A DNA stretch of 64,000 nucleotides, from assembly GCA_029582155.1 (NCBI GenBank), contig CM055894.1:29443707-29507706 (forward strand). Reading direction: 5' to 3'. This DNA comes from Panopea generosa (lineage: Eukaryota; Mollusca; Bivalvia; Adapedonta; Hiatellidae). Below are positions 34,813 through 45,449 of the stretch, piece after piece; position 1 is the first letter of the stretch; the number at the start of each line of letters is the position of its first letter. A model generated the notes under the pieces. That model was not told the origin of the DNA. It saw only the letters and a list, made by a program, of their open reading frames with translations, and ran no database searches. The position numbers and the translations under genes are program-made.

Positions 34813-36040
34813 TGCTATCACTTTAAAGCGTTTTATTTCTTTTACAAATTTTTGAACATATTACAGTGTTGAAATATTTATTTCTTAACCCTTGTCTTAA
34901 AGGGATCCAACATTCACAAGAAACAGAAGTAACAGAGGTAATCTCTTTTAGTTATTTGTTAAAAAAGACCATAAATCCATTACTTCACAAAACATAATAT
35001 TCCAAAATATACTGAATTTACATGTTGGAAGAAAAATGAAAATATCCCGTTTGAATGTCAAATATACTGTAGAACATAAACGAAAAGTAAGATAAAAAGT
35101 ATTTATTTCAGTGTTTGTTAAACTGTCATTTGCAGATACACATTTGTTTTGTTCGTGGCGGTAAATGAGCTCACGGAATCTCAAAATTGATTTACAATAT
35201 GACATGCATTAAGAGTAACCTAGCAATGTTTCCAGGTTTTTCCTTCTGTATCATCTTCATTGTGTTGTGTGCAAGTGAATAACCAACATTTATGCTGTAA
35301 TGTACGTACATATAATGTATATTCAATCAAGTTTTAAACTCTAAATATTAGGATTCTAAAATTAGCAATGCATTTTTTTCAAAAATATATGTATTTAGGT
35401 TAGACTTGTTTTTAAGTATTAACAAAGCAAGCCATTGACACATTCGAAAAACAACGGCACATATATAAGTTTAATTCAATATCTATTGAAAATTAATTTA
35501 GATTATATTTAATGAACAAATGAACGTTTGAATATATTGCCAATTTATATATGCAAAGCCAATGAAAATAATACTTTTTTTGTTGAGTAACGATGGTATG
35601 TAAAAAGTAAGTGATACAATACAAATATTTTGTGTACTATTTCTTGCATTTCCATTACGTTGTTTTTGTGGGGTTTTTTTTGGTTTCATTATTATATGCT
35701 CCACATTGCAATCAACATATCACAAAATAACCGCAGTAGAGTAGGCATTTTCACATTGTAAGGGGCAATCGGATATTTTAGACAAACGCGTTTCAGTAGA
35801 AACTATACCAGGACTGTCGAAACGTTTATATCACAATAGCTACAAAATGCATGAAATAAGGTTTATCATGTACACTAATCGTTTTTTTTGTTATCATTGT
35901 GAATAATAATTTAAATTGTAAAATAAGAGGTTATATTAAAACGCGTTAAGCTATATTTTCTGAATTGTGTGATGTACATTGGTCATCTATTGTCTCCAGC
36001 GCAACGTTTTACAGGTTGAACTAGAGACAATCTGACATTA
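34813..36040. other. Intron of receptor copy 2
   Basis: A 35-nt acceptor/donor-bounded open segment at 34902-34936 (GIQHSQETEVTE in phase 1) is a possible but unsupported exon. A short hydrophobic reading follows an acceptor at 35235. Neither has a counterpart in copy 1. Confidence 0.3.
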
Positions 36041-36625
36041 AAGATGATCTTCACAAATCAGCTGGTATTGCTGCAAACATATCTTCAGTACATGCATGCA
36101 TCAAAGAAGATACTAGATAAACCTAAAATTATCCTTTTCATATATTTGGCATCTTGTCGGCAACTGATCACGAGATTCTGACAAAATATAAACATCTAAC
36201 GGTAAACTTTGTTCTAAACGAGTACCTCATCTCTTAGCTGAATCCCAAAATGCTACGAGAATACAAAATTGCTTCAGATATAAAAATATGTTGAAAAAAA
36301 AAACACAAATATGTGAATTGCTTACTGGTGACGAAACATGGTTTCTCGATATTCGTCAATTCAAGCAATTATGTCTTTCAAATTTCTATCCTTAAAGGTC
36401 GATCAATAACTGGTAACTTTAACTACTCTTAAAAGCGGTCAAACATGTACATAAAAAAGAAAACCAGCAACTGATGTGTAGGACATAAGCCTCTTGCGTG
36501 ATAATGCAGCTGCCCACAATAGCCAAATTGTCTAGGAGAAGAAATGGTCGTGCAGTTACCACACCACCACGCTTTCCAGACATGAGTTCTTGTGATTTCT
36601 TCCTTTTTCTTCAACTGAAAAAAAT
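36041..36625 (+). pseudogene. Mariner transposase remnant
   Basis: Pieces in several frames read, in order, HKSAGIAANISSVHACIKED, CSKRVPHLLAESQ, LLTGDETWF, LARDNAAAHNSQIV and SCDFFLFLQLKK. These are the HTH-linker, the PHxL linker motif, the first catalytic Asp block (TGDETW), the second (RDNAAAH) and the third-Asp region of mariner. Many stops and shifts make it long dead. It lies in an intron of receptor copy 2. Confidence 0.75.
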
Positions 36626-36985
36626 CTGACCGATGTTATATCACAAAATGTGTTATTGGTTCCGCCATTATTCAGTGTCTGCAGAGTATATCAGTGTATT
36701 TCCGTAAATGGAGTTCTCGTTTTGAAAAATGCGTTTAGGTCATTGGAGAATACAAATCAAAATCAAACTGAAAGAAAACGAACAGATTTAACGTTAGGAG
36801 CTGTCTCAATTTTATTTTTCGATTGCCTCTCGTATTGCGTCTCAGTATTATTTTAAACTAGTTTTCACTTGAACGTTTAAAACAAGAATGTTTTTTGGTA
36901 AAACAACTTTATTATACATGCATATAGTGTATCGTAAACATCCGTTTATACAGTCGTGCATTTATATGTTATTTTGTCATTTCAG

Positions 36986-37019
36986 ATTCGGCCACGTTAT
37001 ATAACACATAGGACCTTAG
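36986..37019 (+). other. Receptor copy 2: candidate 34-nt micro-exon with in-frame stop
   Basis: A strong acceptor (attttgtcatttcag) and donor (gtaagt) bracket 34 nt. Entered in phase 1 from donor 33421 it reads DSATLYNT then TAG (37009-37011) and would leave in phase 2, fitting 37880. The copy 1 micro-exon also has eight codons and then a stop. Inclusion would yield a short tail. Confidence 0.5.
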
Positions 37020-37879
37020 GTAAGTTATAATTGTTGTGTGTTACGTAAAAAGTAACTAACATCGTTTTTGTACGGTTTTAATACTTCGATTTGTTGTTTA
37101 TGTTTATATCTTGAACGCGACTCATTTCTAGCCAAAAAGCGTTCATAAAAAGTGTCGACTGAAATTTTTTGGTGTTTTTCATAACTCTAAATCAAGCATA
37201 ATCTTTTAGGTATGTGATGTTCATATAATCCGAAAAGAAGACATTTCAAAACAACGAAAAATAACCAGATATACATGTACATGTATTACTGTTACCCAAG
37301 GTGATTGTACCGGCAAAATGATTTTTAACACAATTATTTTTAAAAGAAACAATAACAAACCATGAATCAACTCAACAGTATTTTTCAGTTGTAAATAAAA
37401 ATACATTCTTTTATGATGACATACTGGAAGTTCAATTACATAAGTAAACGTCCATCAGCATTTTAACAGGTTGCAGTTTTGACTAAACTTAAGTTCTAAG
37501 TTGATTTTGTTCATTCCAACATTTGTTTTTTCCGTAAATGTTTTTGAACATAATTAGTTTCTAAAAGCTGATTATATGCCACTGCTTGTATTTAGGACTG
37601 TTAAAATACATTTGACTGACATATGCGCCCTGAACGATAGTACATGTTTTTTTCCTAGCTATTCCTTTGATTCCGTTTCATTGATATGCCTATTGAATAT
37701 AGTGTGAATTCAATAGAAACCACACATCAAATGCAGTTTAGGTTATATAGCTACAAATGGAATTAATCACGAGGAAGACGTCTATAAAACATAATAAGAA
37801 ATGTGTTACATGTACGTAAGTCTTATACAATATGTTGAGTGTGCTGATACTGATACTATATTACTTTGTTCTTTTTCAG
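37020..37879. other. Intron of receptor copy 2
   Basis: Nothing coding is recognised. Confidence 0.4.
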
Positions 37880-37953
37880 CGACATGTCTCAATGCAGTAC
37901 ACTCACCGATAGAAACTCTATCGCAGATGCTTATGACAATTTATATACCAGAG
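37880..37953 (+). CDS. Receptor copy 2: cytoplasmic tail exon with YDNL motif
   Basis: The exon lies between a strong acceptor (ttctttttcag, ending 37879) and a donor (gtacag, from 37954). It is 74 nt, phase 2 to phase 1 as in copy 1. It reads DMSQCSTLTDRNSIADAYDN and LYTR. YDNL is a YxxL motif and also fits the Tyr-x-Asn Grb2-SH2 pattern. The exon is reached in frame from the second donor (33425) with the micro-exon skipped, giving a His at the junction. Confidence 0.65.
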
Positions 37954-38198
37954 GTACAGTATGCTAATAATTAGTGTTGTTATCCAATAAACTGTGTATT
38001 TATGTACTTTTGTTATAAATCTATATGCCCTATATTATTTGTGTCTGTTATAAGATAAGTAATACCATAAGTGAACTTTAAACACTTGTTTCAAATGTGA
38101 AACTGTGAACTGTAGGCATTTTTTATTTAAACAAATAATTATACATATGCGCAGATGTCAATATACATTACACGAAAATGTTTTCGTTTTATTTTCAG

Positions 38199-38251
38199 AA
38201 TCAAGTGGAACAGTGCCTACAGCAAAAGCATATGAAAACCTTAAAATCTAA
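38199..38251 (+). CDS. Receptor copy 2: last coding exon with YENL motif
   Basis: The acceptor (tttattttcag) ends at 38198. Phase 1 reads ESSGTVPTAKAYENLKI and TAA at 38249-38251. The spacing to YDNL is 14 residues, so the pair is YxxL-x14-YxxL, close to but longer than a canonical ITAM. The ending parallels YGNLKL in copy 1. Untranslated 3' sequence follows; a polyadenylation-type aataaa is at about 39106. Confidence 0.68.
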
Positions 38252-40048
38252 TTCATTTGTCTAAGTTTACATCCGGTTAAAGTAATGTACAGTTAAAAAC
38301 ACTCTCTGTCATCTGTCACACTGTTGTATGTACAAGTCTTTATCTACATCTACCATATCATTGTTAGTATGTTTATTGCAAGATATTAACATTTAAATTA
38401 AGAATTAAAGACATGCTACAATGTATCATATTCTATGTTTCTTTTTATTGCTGTTCTAGTAAATTCCTGAATTGATATCATTGTTAATGTATGCTCTTTC
38501 GCTATCTTAAGCCTCCATTTTCACATGGAAATTGTTTAATTTATTTCTTATTGTTAAAAAAAATACTATCATAAACAGTAATATAAAATTTACGAATTCA
38601 GTGTTAAATCATTATGTTCAACTGTTCTTATAAAATGAAAAACATATTGTCATAATACTGATATGACATTATCTCTCGTTGATATGTAAATGCATGGAGT
38701 TCATATACACAACACATCGTTATCGACAAATAATAAATGAACACAATTATATTCTTAAAATAGTATACATAAAACAATATGGTTACGAACGACTATAAAG
38801 TGGTTAATTTCTTCATTCATCGAATCTAAAATACAATGGAACGGACGATGATACTTTACCATTGTCTCAAAAATCGTGAATATGCTAAGAATATGTGATA
38901 TAATAATCCCTGTGAACACAGTCAGCAACCAAGAGAATACCACTTAAACTTCGTTCATTGAAAGTGAAGTATGAACTATGCTTTTTTTAATTTTATACAT
39001 TAATATGGTTGATAGTTGTAAAATTACCTTTTACTAGTTTATCTAATTTTTATTTGCAATTGAGTATGCATATTTTATGTAACCTGTATATGTGTGTTTT
39101 AACCTGAATAAAAATCAATCATCAATCATTATTTTCTCTTCCGACTTTCCGTTGATTGTACATTTGGTTTATAGGTGCCTACCAATATGTTAACTACATT
39201 ACTAAGCATGAAACAAATACATGTATAAATATAAATGTTAAATTTCCATACCATCTCTGATATTTACAACATTTTAAAGTGTGTCTCCTTCATTGTTAAT
39301 ACTATGCATATATTACGTATATATAGATAATTAGCATTTGGAGTATAGGTATCTTTTGCACGGAATGCATTTAATATAATTAATCATTTAATCAATTTAT
39401 CAAGAGATCAATTTCAATTAAATATGATGTGTATAATGCACAGTTATATATACATATTGGTTTGAATATTTAATGCTCCTAAATTATAGGGATAGTATAT
39501 TATATATTCACGTTTTTACAATGAATTTCGAATTCAAGTTTGTACCTCATTTGATTATATTTGCGAGTTTGTCTAACTTAAATACCTATGTAAAGTTTTA
39601 AAGTTTAAGTGACAAAATCAAAAGTAGGTAACTATGTATGTGTTGCTATTGGATAGTTTCACTTAACCTAATGTATAGTTTATGAGTTGCTAGGCACCAT
39701 TATTTTTCTAAAAAAAGAAGTCATATTAGACAATATGTGTTATAGTATTTGTTGTTATTGTTAATACTAAAATAGTCTTGATATAGATACAATAAATTTA
39801 AACATATTTCGTCTTTGTCGCTATTTTACAGAAACTACAGTGGCGAACTATTAATCATAAATACATCTAAACCGGAATGTATAAACGTATTCCCCGTATA
39901 TACAGCCCTCTAATAAATACCCCCACCAATTTGTTCCGAGAATATTGAAAATGATAAATAATAATAAATAAATGTTAAAGCCTCATTAAACTTCCGAAAA
40001 GCACACCTTTTGACAATAACAAAAATGATTGTGATTAAATGTGTTTTG
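38252..40048. other. Probable 3' UTR and intergenic sequence
   Basis: No gene is recognised. AT-rich sequence includes the 'aataaaaatcaatcatcaatc' region near 39106-39130, a possible 3' end signal. Confidence 0.4.
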
Positions 40049-40391
40049 TGTCAGCTTAAACAATATTGAATATAATTGATCACTGAGCTACATCATTGAA
40101 GCTAGTTTTGATATGGGAATTAATTAATGCACAACTCCAGTATAGGTGAATATGTCATTTTATTTCATTTTTATAAAATGACGCAACATTATAATCATTA
40201 AAATAACACCTAATTATAATGTATCATGTAATTTGTGAATGTCATACTGAAAATGCAATAGAAAACCCGGTGATATCTTATACCGGATCAATACAAAAAT
40301 CTGAGACCATTTAACAAATAGGTCACTAACATCTTTTGAACTATTCTATATACTTTTCCCATTTAAAAAGGTGGGCGACTTTCTGCCAAAC
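40049..40391 (-). repeat. Direct repeat B2 of the DIRS/Ngaro-like element
   Basis: About 340 bp that align almost base for base with 40800-41136, from 'agcttaaacaatattgaata' to 'gactttctgcca', with a few substitutions and short indels. Read on the - strand it is the outermost repeat at the 3' side of the element. Confidence 0.9.
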
Positions 40392-40702
40392 AATAATAAA
40401 GCAAATCATGCAAATAACATAACATAACGAAAATATATACAAAGCAGATGAGTTTCAAAGTCATTGGGTTTTTGCATATGAAATTATAAATAACCCAAAG
40501 TTACAAACAACAATCATGAATTCAAACAGGTTGACATTCCTGAAATCTTGAAAAACAGCAATCCAGCCGAATGTAGAATTATATTGGAAGGCTTAAGGGG
40601 TGGCGGTGGGTCTTTAAAATTAGTGTCTATCTTTTATTGCGTAGTAAACAAATATATAAATATGGCTGACGAATGATTACGTGATACATCTCAGTCATGT
40701 GA
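40392..40702. other. Unique segment between repeats B2 and A2
   Basis: About 310 bp with no recognised gene and no second copy in the window. In a textbook A2-B2 arrangement the two would be adjacent, so this may be an insertion or part of an extended A repeat missing elsewhere. Confidence 0.4.
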
Positions 40703-40797
40703 TACCTAGTTAGTATGTATTGCACGCAATGGAATTTAATTACCCACATGGATTGCTGTTTAACAACACAAACACAATTATATACAATAAGCATCCT
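40703..40797 (-). repeat. Direct repeat A2
   Basis: About 95 bp matching 50306-50402 ('acctagttagtatgtattgc', 'ttaattacccacatggattg', 'caacacaaacacaatta'). It abuts repeat B1. The distance between the A copies is 9.6 kb. Confidence 0.9.
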
Positions 40798-40799
40798 TT

Positions 40800-41136
40800 G
40801 TGTTAGCTTAAACAATATTGAATATAATTGATCACTGAGCTACATCATTGAAGCTAGTTTTGATATGGGAATTAATTAATGCACAACTCCAGTATATGTG
40901 AATATGTCATTTTATTTCATTTTTATAAAATGACGCAAAAATATAATCATTAAAAAACACCTAATTATAATGTATCATGTAATATGTGAATGTCATACTG
41001 AAAATGCAATAGACATCCCGGTGACATCTTATACCAGATCAATACAAAAGACCATTTAACAAATAGGTCACTAACATCTTTTGAACTATTCTATATACTA
41101 TTCCCATTGAAAATGGTGGGCAACTTTCTGCCACTC
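40800..41136 (-). repeat. Direct repeat B1
   Basis: Second copy of the ~340 bp repeat at 40049-40391. It lies directly beside A2 on one side and the ~610 bp higher-order repeat on the other. Confidence 0.9.
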
Positions 41137-41140
41137 CATG

Positions 41141-43000
41141 GCCACCCAAGAATGATGTAGGAAGGAACCAGCTTCAATAATGTATTAAAATACAGCATGT
41201 AACGTAACCAACTGTATGCAATAAATAATATGTATACAAATATATATAATCATATATATCTAATTCATAGTATTGGAACTGAAATCAGTTCGGCTTTTAT
41301 ATGCTACGGAGAAGCACATCAATGAATGTGCATCAACGGTCAATATAGTCTAAAAGCCAAGTAATAATAATTGCCAGCAGACAGAAACCAGCATATGCTA
41401 ACCTTGAGGGAAAAAAAAAATGTAGAATGTTTGCCAGCAGACACAAACTAGCACATGTTAACTCTGTGTACCCAAGACACATAAAACATGTAGAAAATAT
41501 GTACATTAAGACAATCGTATCAATGAAATTTCAATCATTCTCTCACTTTAACATGCTACAAAGAAGCACAAAAATAAATGTTCAATGAATCATACAACAT
41601 GCATAATACCTGCTCACAGGCACCAACTAGCCTACGCTAACATTGTGTACCACGGACAGGTAAAACAACATGTTAAAAATATGTACAGCAAGTCTTGTAA
41701 AAACAATCGTATAATTGAAATTTTGCAAACATTTTGCTTTTAACATGCTGCAGAGCATCACCTCCCAAGAATGATGTAGAAATGAAACCAGCTTCAATAA
41801 TGCATTAAAATACAGCATGTAACCTAACCAACTGTATGCAATAAATAAAATGTATAAATATATATATAATCATATATATATCTAATTCATAGTATTGGAA
41901 CTGAAATCAGTTCGGCTTTTATATGCTACGGAGAAGCACATCAATGAATGTGCATCAACGGTCAATATAGTCTAAAAGCCAAGTAATAATAATTGCCAGC
42001 AGACACAAACCAGCATATGCTAACCTTGAAAAATAAAATCAAAAATTTAGAATGCTTGTCAGAACATGCTAACTCTGTGTACCCTAGACACATAAAACAT
42101 GTAGAAAATATGTACATTTAGACAATCGTATCAATGAAATTTCAATCATTCTCACTTTAACATGCTACAAAGAAGCACAGAAATAATATTCAATGAATCA
42201 TACAACATGCATAATACCTGCTCGCAGGCACCAACTAGCCTACGCTAACATTGTGTACCACGGACAGGTAAAACAACATGTTAAAAATATGTACAGCAAG
42301 TCTTGTAAAAACAATCGTATAATTGAAATTTTGCAAACATTTTGCTTTTAACATGCTGCAGAGCATCACCACCCAAGAATGATGTAGGAAGGAACCAGCT
42401 TCAATAATGCATTAAAATACAGCATGTAACCTAACCAACTGTATGCAATAAATAATATGTATGAAAATATATATAATCATATATATCTAATTCATAGTAT
42501 TGGAACTGAAATCAGTTCGGCTTTTATATGCTACGGAGAAGCACATCAATGAATGTGTATGAACGGTCAATATAGCCTAAAAGCCAAGTAATAATAATTG
42601 CCTTCAGACACAAACTAACATATGCTAACCTTGAAGAATAAAATAAAAAATGTAGAATGTTTGCCAGCAGACACAAACTAGCACATGCTAACTCTGTGTA
42701 CCCAAGACACATAAAACGTGTAGAAATTATGTACATTAAGACAATCGTATCAATGAAATTTCAATCATTCTAACTTTAACATGCTACAAAGAAGCACAGA
42801 AATAAATGTTCAATGAATCATACAACATGCATAATACATGTTGCAGGCACCAACTAGCCTACGCTAACATTGTGTACCACAGACAGGTAAAACAACATGT
42901 TAAAACTATGTACACCAAGTCTTGTAAAAACAATCGTATAATTGAAAATTTGCAAACAGTTTGCTTTCAACATGTTGCACAGCATCACATAAGTGGACGG
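41141..43000. repeat. ~610 bp higher-order tandem repeat, three copies
   Basis: The units start near 41148, 41763 and 42371 with 'cccaagaatgatgtag'. Each unit contains an ancestral half-repeat twice: the blocks '(ca)caaactagcacatgctaac ... tgtgtaccc ... acatgtagaaaatatgtac ... caatcgtatcaatgaaattt' and 'caccaactagcctacgctaac ... tgtgtaccac ... acatgttaaaaatatgtac ... caatcgtataattgaaattt' are diverged copies about 150 bp long. The whole ~610 bp unit is far better conserved between copies than the halves are to each other, which is higher-order repeat structure. A further single block continues to about 43105 at the end of the RNase H region. Confidence 0.88.
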
Positions 43001-43240
43001 TCAAGAATCATAAAAAAAATGTATCATGCTCGCCAGCATACACAAACCAGCCTAACGCTAACATTATGTACGCTGGACTCTTGAAAACATGTAGCAAATA
43101 TGAAGTGCATTTGGCTGACGTTTTGTTGATGACTGCTACAGTGCAGGTAGTGTCGGTGAGGAAAAGAATTTGTTGATTAACCAAGTGTTGACCCCATAAA
43201 TCTATGGCGATAACAATAGAAAAAAGCTCCATAACACTGA
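43000..43240 (-). pseudogene. DIRS/Ngaro-like RNase H fragment
   Basis: On the - strand, from 43232, it reads MELFSIVIAIDLWGQHLVNQ, ILFLTDTTCTVAVINKTSAK and then a tail that runs into the higher-order repeat. E-L-(F)-x-I-V-x-A-x-x-x-W-G and the (T/S)D-x2-x-V-x2-INK block are the RNase H signature of tyrosine-recombinase retrotransposons: Glu, Asp and the following Asn/Lys context. It continues the RT at 43430-44430 on the same strand. Confidence 0.7.
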
Positions 43241-43429
43241 TACTACAGGAAGCGAGCGCATTTGACCATTCACCGTAAAACCACTATTTCCCCAGAACAC
43301 CAGTAAACCCTTTAGTAGTAGCAGCATCTGATTCTAACTTCAATGTCTCAGGTGAGAGCCATGTGTCATTCAAACACATATATCTACCCTTGAAACCCGT
43401 CATAATTAAGTGCCAAGCTTCAAGACTCT

Positions 43430-44430
43430 AGCTGCAGTATTTAAACAAATTTTATGGTGTGGTATTGAAACACCAATAGTAAGAACATAAAGTCGACGCA
43501 GGAAAGTACGACCAGGAGCAACGACGTAAGTTGCAAAGTTTAACAAACCGATATTGCAGTTGACGTAAAGTAACCTTTCGTTTAAAATTAAAAAACATCA
43601 AAAGACAATTGATCTTTAGAAGCTTATCCTGTGGTAAACGATAAATCAAGGCCACTGAATCTTCCTTAATACCATAAATTGTTATGGTTGTTGTCTGTAG
43701 TACAGTTTTTTCTTCCTTAATGGGGACACCTATACTTTTGCACAGATCAATAAACTGCTCCGAGTCAAACACTGAATCGAACCCGCCCGACCTACAAAGA
43801 AGAAATCGTCAATACCGTTGCTCATGAAAGCATTATGTTTAAATTCCATATACCATTGGAATGCAGTACTGAATCTTGCAAAAGTTTTACACGACGTACT
43901 CAAGCCCTTAGAAAAGCTTTATCGAAGAAAAATTTTGTTTGACCACAACCGTTTACGGAGAACCCAAGAAACCCATAATCATCTGGATGTATGGGGAGTA
44001 TACGGGGAAAGCATCCTGAATATCGGTATTGGCCTTGAGAGCGCCTTTACCAAATTGTTTAACCAAAGAAACTATTGTGTCAATGGAGTCATAGGATACT
44101 GTCGTAAACTCAGAGCTAATACCAGTATTTACAGACTGACCACGAAGAAAGGATAATCATGTATAAGTCATGTATTTAGGCACTAAACCAAGTGATGAAC
44201 ACACCATATCTGCTAACGGAATTGAAAGGCCCAGCAACACGCTCTAGTTGAATTTCTTTATCAATCTTCCCACACATGATTGACAAGATTATCTTTGCAG
44301 GCGGTATGATTGTCGACAAGGCAAGTTGACATTGCCCCTGTAAATGGAATCCGAAAACCATATTAAAAAACATATTTAAAACCATTAGAGAGATATATCC
44401 TTTCCTCAGAATCATATTCAGTCAAAATAA
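43430..44430 (-). pseudogene. DIRS/Ngaro-like reverse transcriptase, frameshifted
   Basis: On the - strand, pieces in several frames read, in order: GFHLQGQCQ, IDKEIQLERVAGPFNS, SLGLVPK, GKGALKANTDIQDAF (the RT motif with its first Asp), then FDSEQFIDLCKSIGVPIKEEKTV and ITIYGIKEDSVALIYRLPQD followed by KVTLRQLQ. The last three are the C-terminal RT/thumb blocks distinctive of DIRS-order elements. In the middle a region reading DDFFFVG-like sequence holds the place of the DD catalytic box. Several stops and shifts make it inactive. It lies between the gag-like piece and RNase H, in normal order. Confidence 0.78.
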
Positions 44431-44441
44431 GAGTTAACATG

Positions 44442-45130
44442 TCATGTTAAATTGGAGTTGGTAGCGGGCCGCCTTTGAGGTTGCCCACGAAAGGGCTGAT
44501 TTGACTGCTTAGTTACTAAAGCGTCGGGATGAACAAGATATTGAGGTTGTACCTCAGTGACATGGACCGTCATTGTCTCACTTGTCTGACCTGGCAGTAG
44601 TGCTGCTAATTCAATGACTTGATCTGACCAAATAGCTGAACTCAGTTTTTCTGACACATGTTTAGACACGGTAGATAAGCACCTGGAGAGTTACAGGTAC
44701 TGAATTGTTCCAATGCAGTTGATGCCTAAACAACACTGGTGGAAGACCCTGCCGAGAAGACAGGAGTCGCAGCCGAAAGTGGACCAGAGACCGTGTCCAC
44801 AGAAATCACCGTGGCAGATGAGTGTGGAAATGTATCCGACGTAACCGAACTGCCTACTGATGCAACATCAACAGCATGACTGGTAGATATATCATTGGAG
44901 GCAGGCAACACTAGGCCCTGTTCCTGCATCTGCTGAAGTACCTCGTCTATGAATGAGTCAATACGGTCCTCCCAGTTTTTGGATTTTCTTCCTGAGGCTT
45001 TCGCTGACTGTCGTTTTGGGCATTTGAACATGTCGACCTGTGACGGAAAATGGCCAATTAGACAAAGCCTTATCAGCCATGTATTCAGGTGTCCGCCATC
45101 AGTACAGCGGCAACAATACAACACTCGCAT
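44442..45130 (-). pseudogene. DIRS/Ngaro-like gag region
   Basis: On the - strand, 45130-44726 reads as a Ser/Thr-rich, low-complexity protein with NWEDRIDSFIDEVLQQMQEQ. From 44669 it continues SKHVSEKLSSAIWSDQVIEL followed by AALLPGQTSE, then a Gln/Arg-rich tail (RGQPQRRP). K-L-x2-x-I-W-x2-x-(F/Y/V)-x-(E/D)-(F/L) followed by LL is the pattern seen upstream of RT in DIRS-type elements. A stop separates the two pieces. Confidence 0.6.
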
Positions 45131-45449
45131 TAAAACTAAACTTCACAGCATTTGTGAAGGCTGCATCAATAACCACCTATATGCATGACAAGATGAATTT
45201 TAAAAGAGTATTTATAACAGCATATCCTAAACACGGTGACTTGTACAAATTATAACAGTATGCATCAATAGGCACCATCACCATCAATTGAAGCTGTAAC
45301 AAAAACACCCACCTAGATATGTACCAAGGTGGTGATACATATTTAACTAGCATCATAACCTTGTGTATTGCGAAATTGTCAGCACACACAATGGCAGAAA
45401 CAAACAAGACAGCTATTCATAGGGTGGTAAGAGATGCACACATATATTA

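Noticed and set aside
34902-34936. 35-nt open segment with splice-like borders in a receptor copy 2 intron
   Set aside because: Its phases (1 to 0) do not fit the neighbouring exons and copy 1 has no counterpart. It was kept only as a remark.
43818-44156. 112-codon + strand frame over the RT region
   Set aside because: It is the antisense of the DIRS-type RT; motif order on the - strand is clear.
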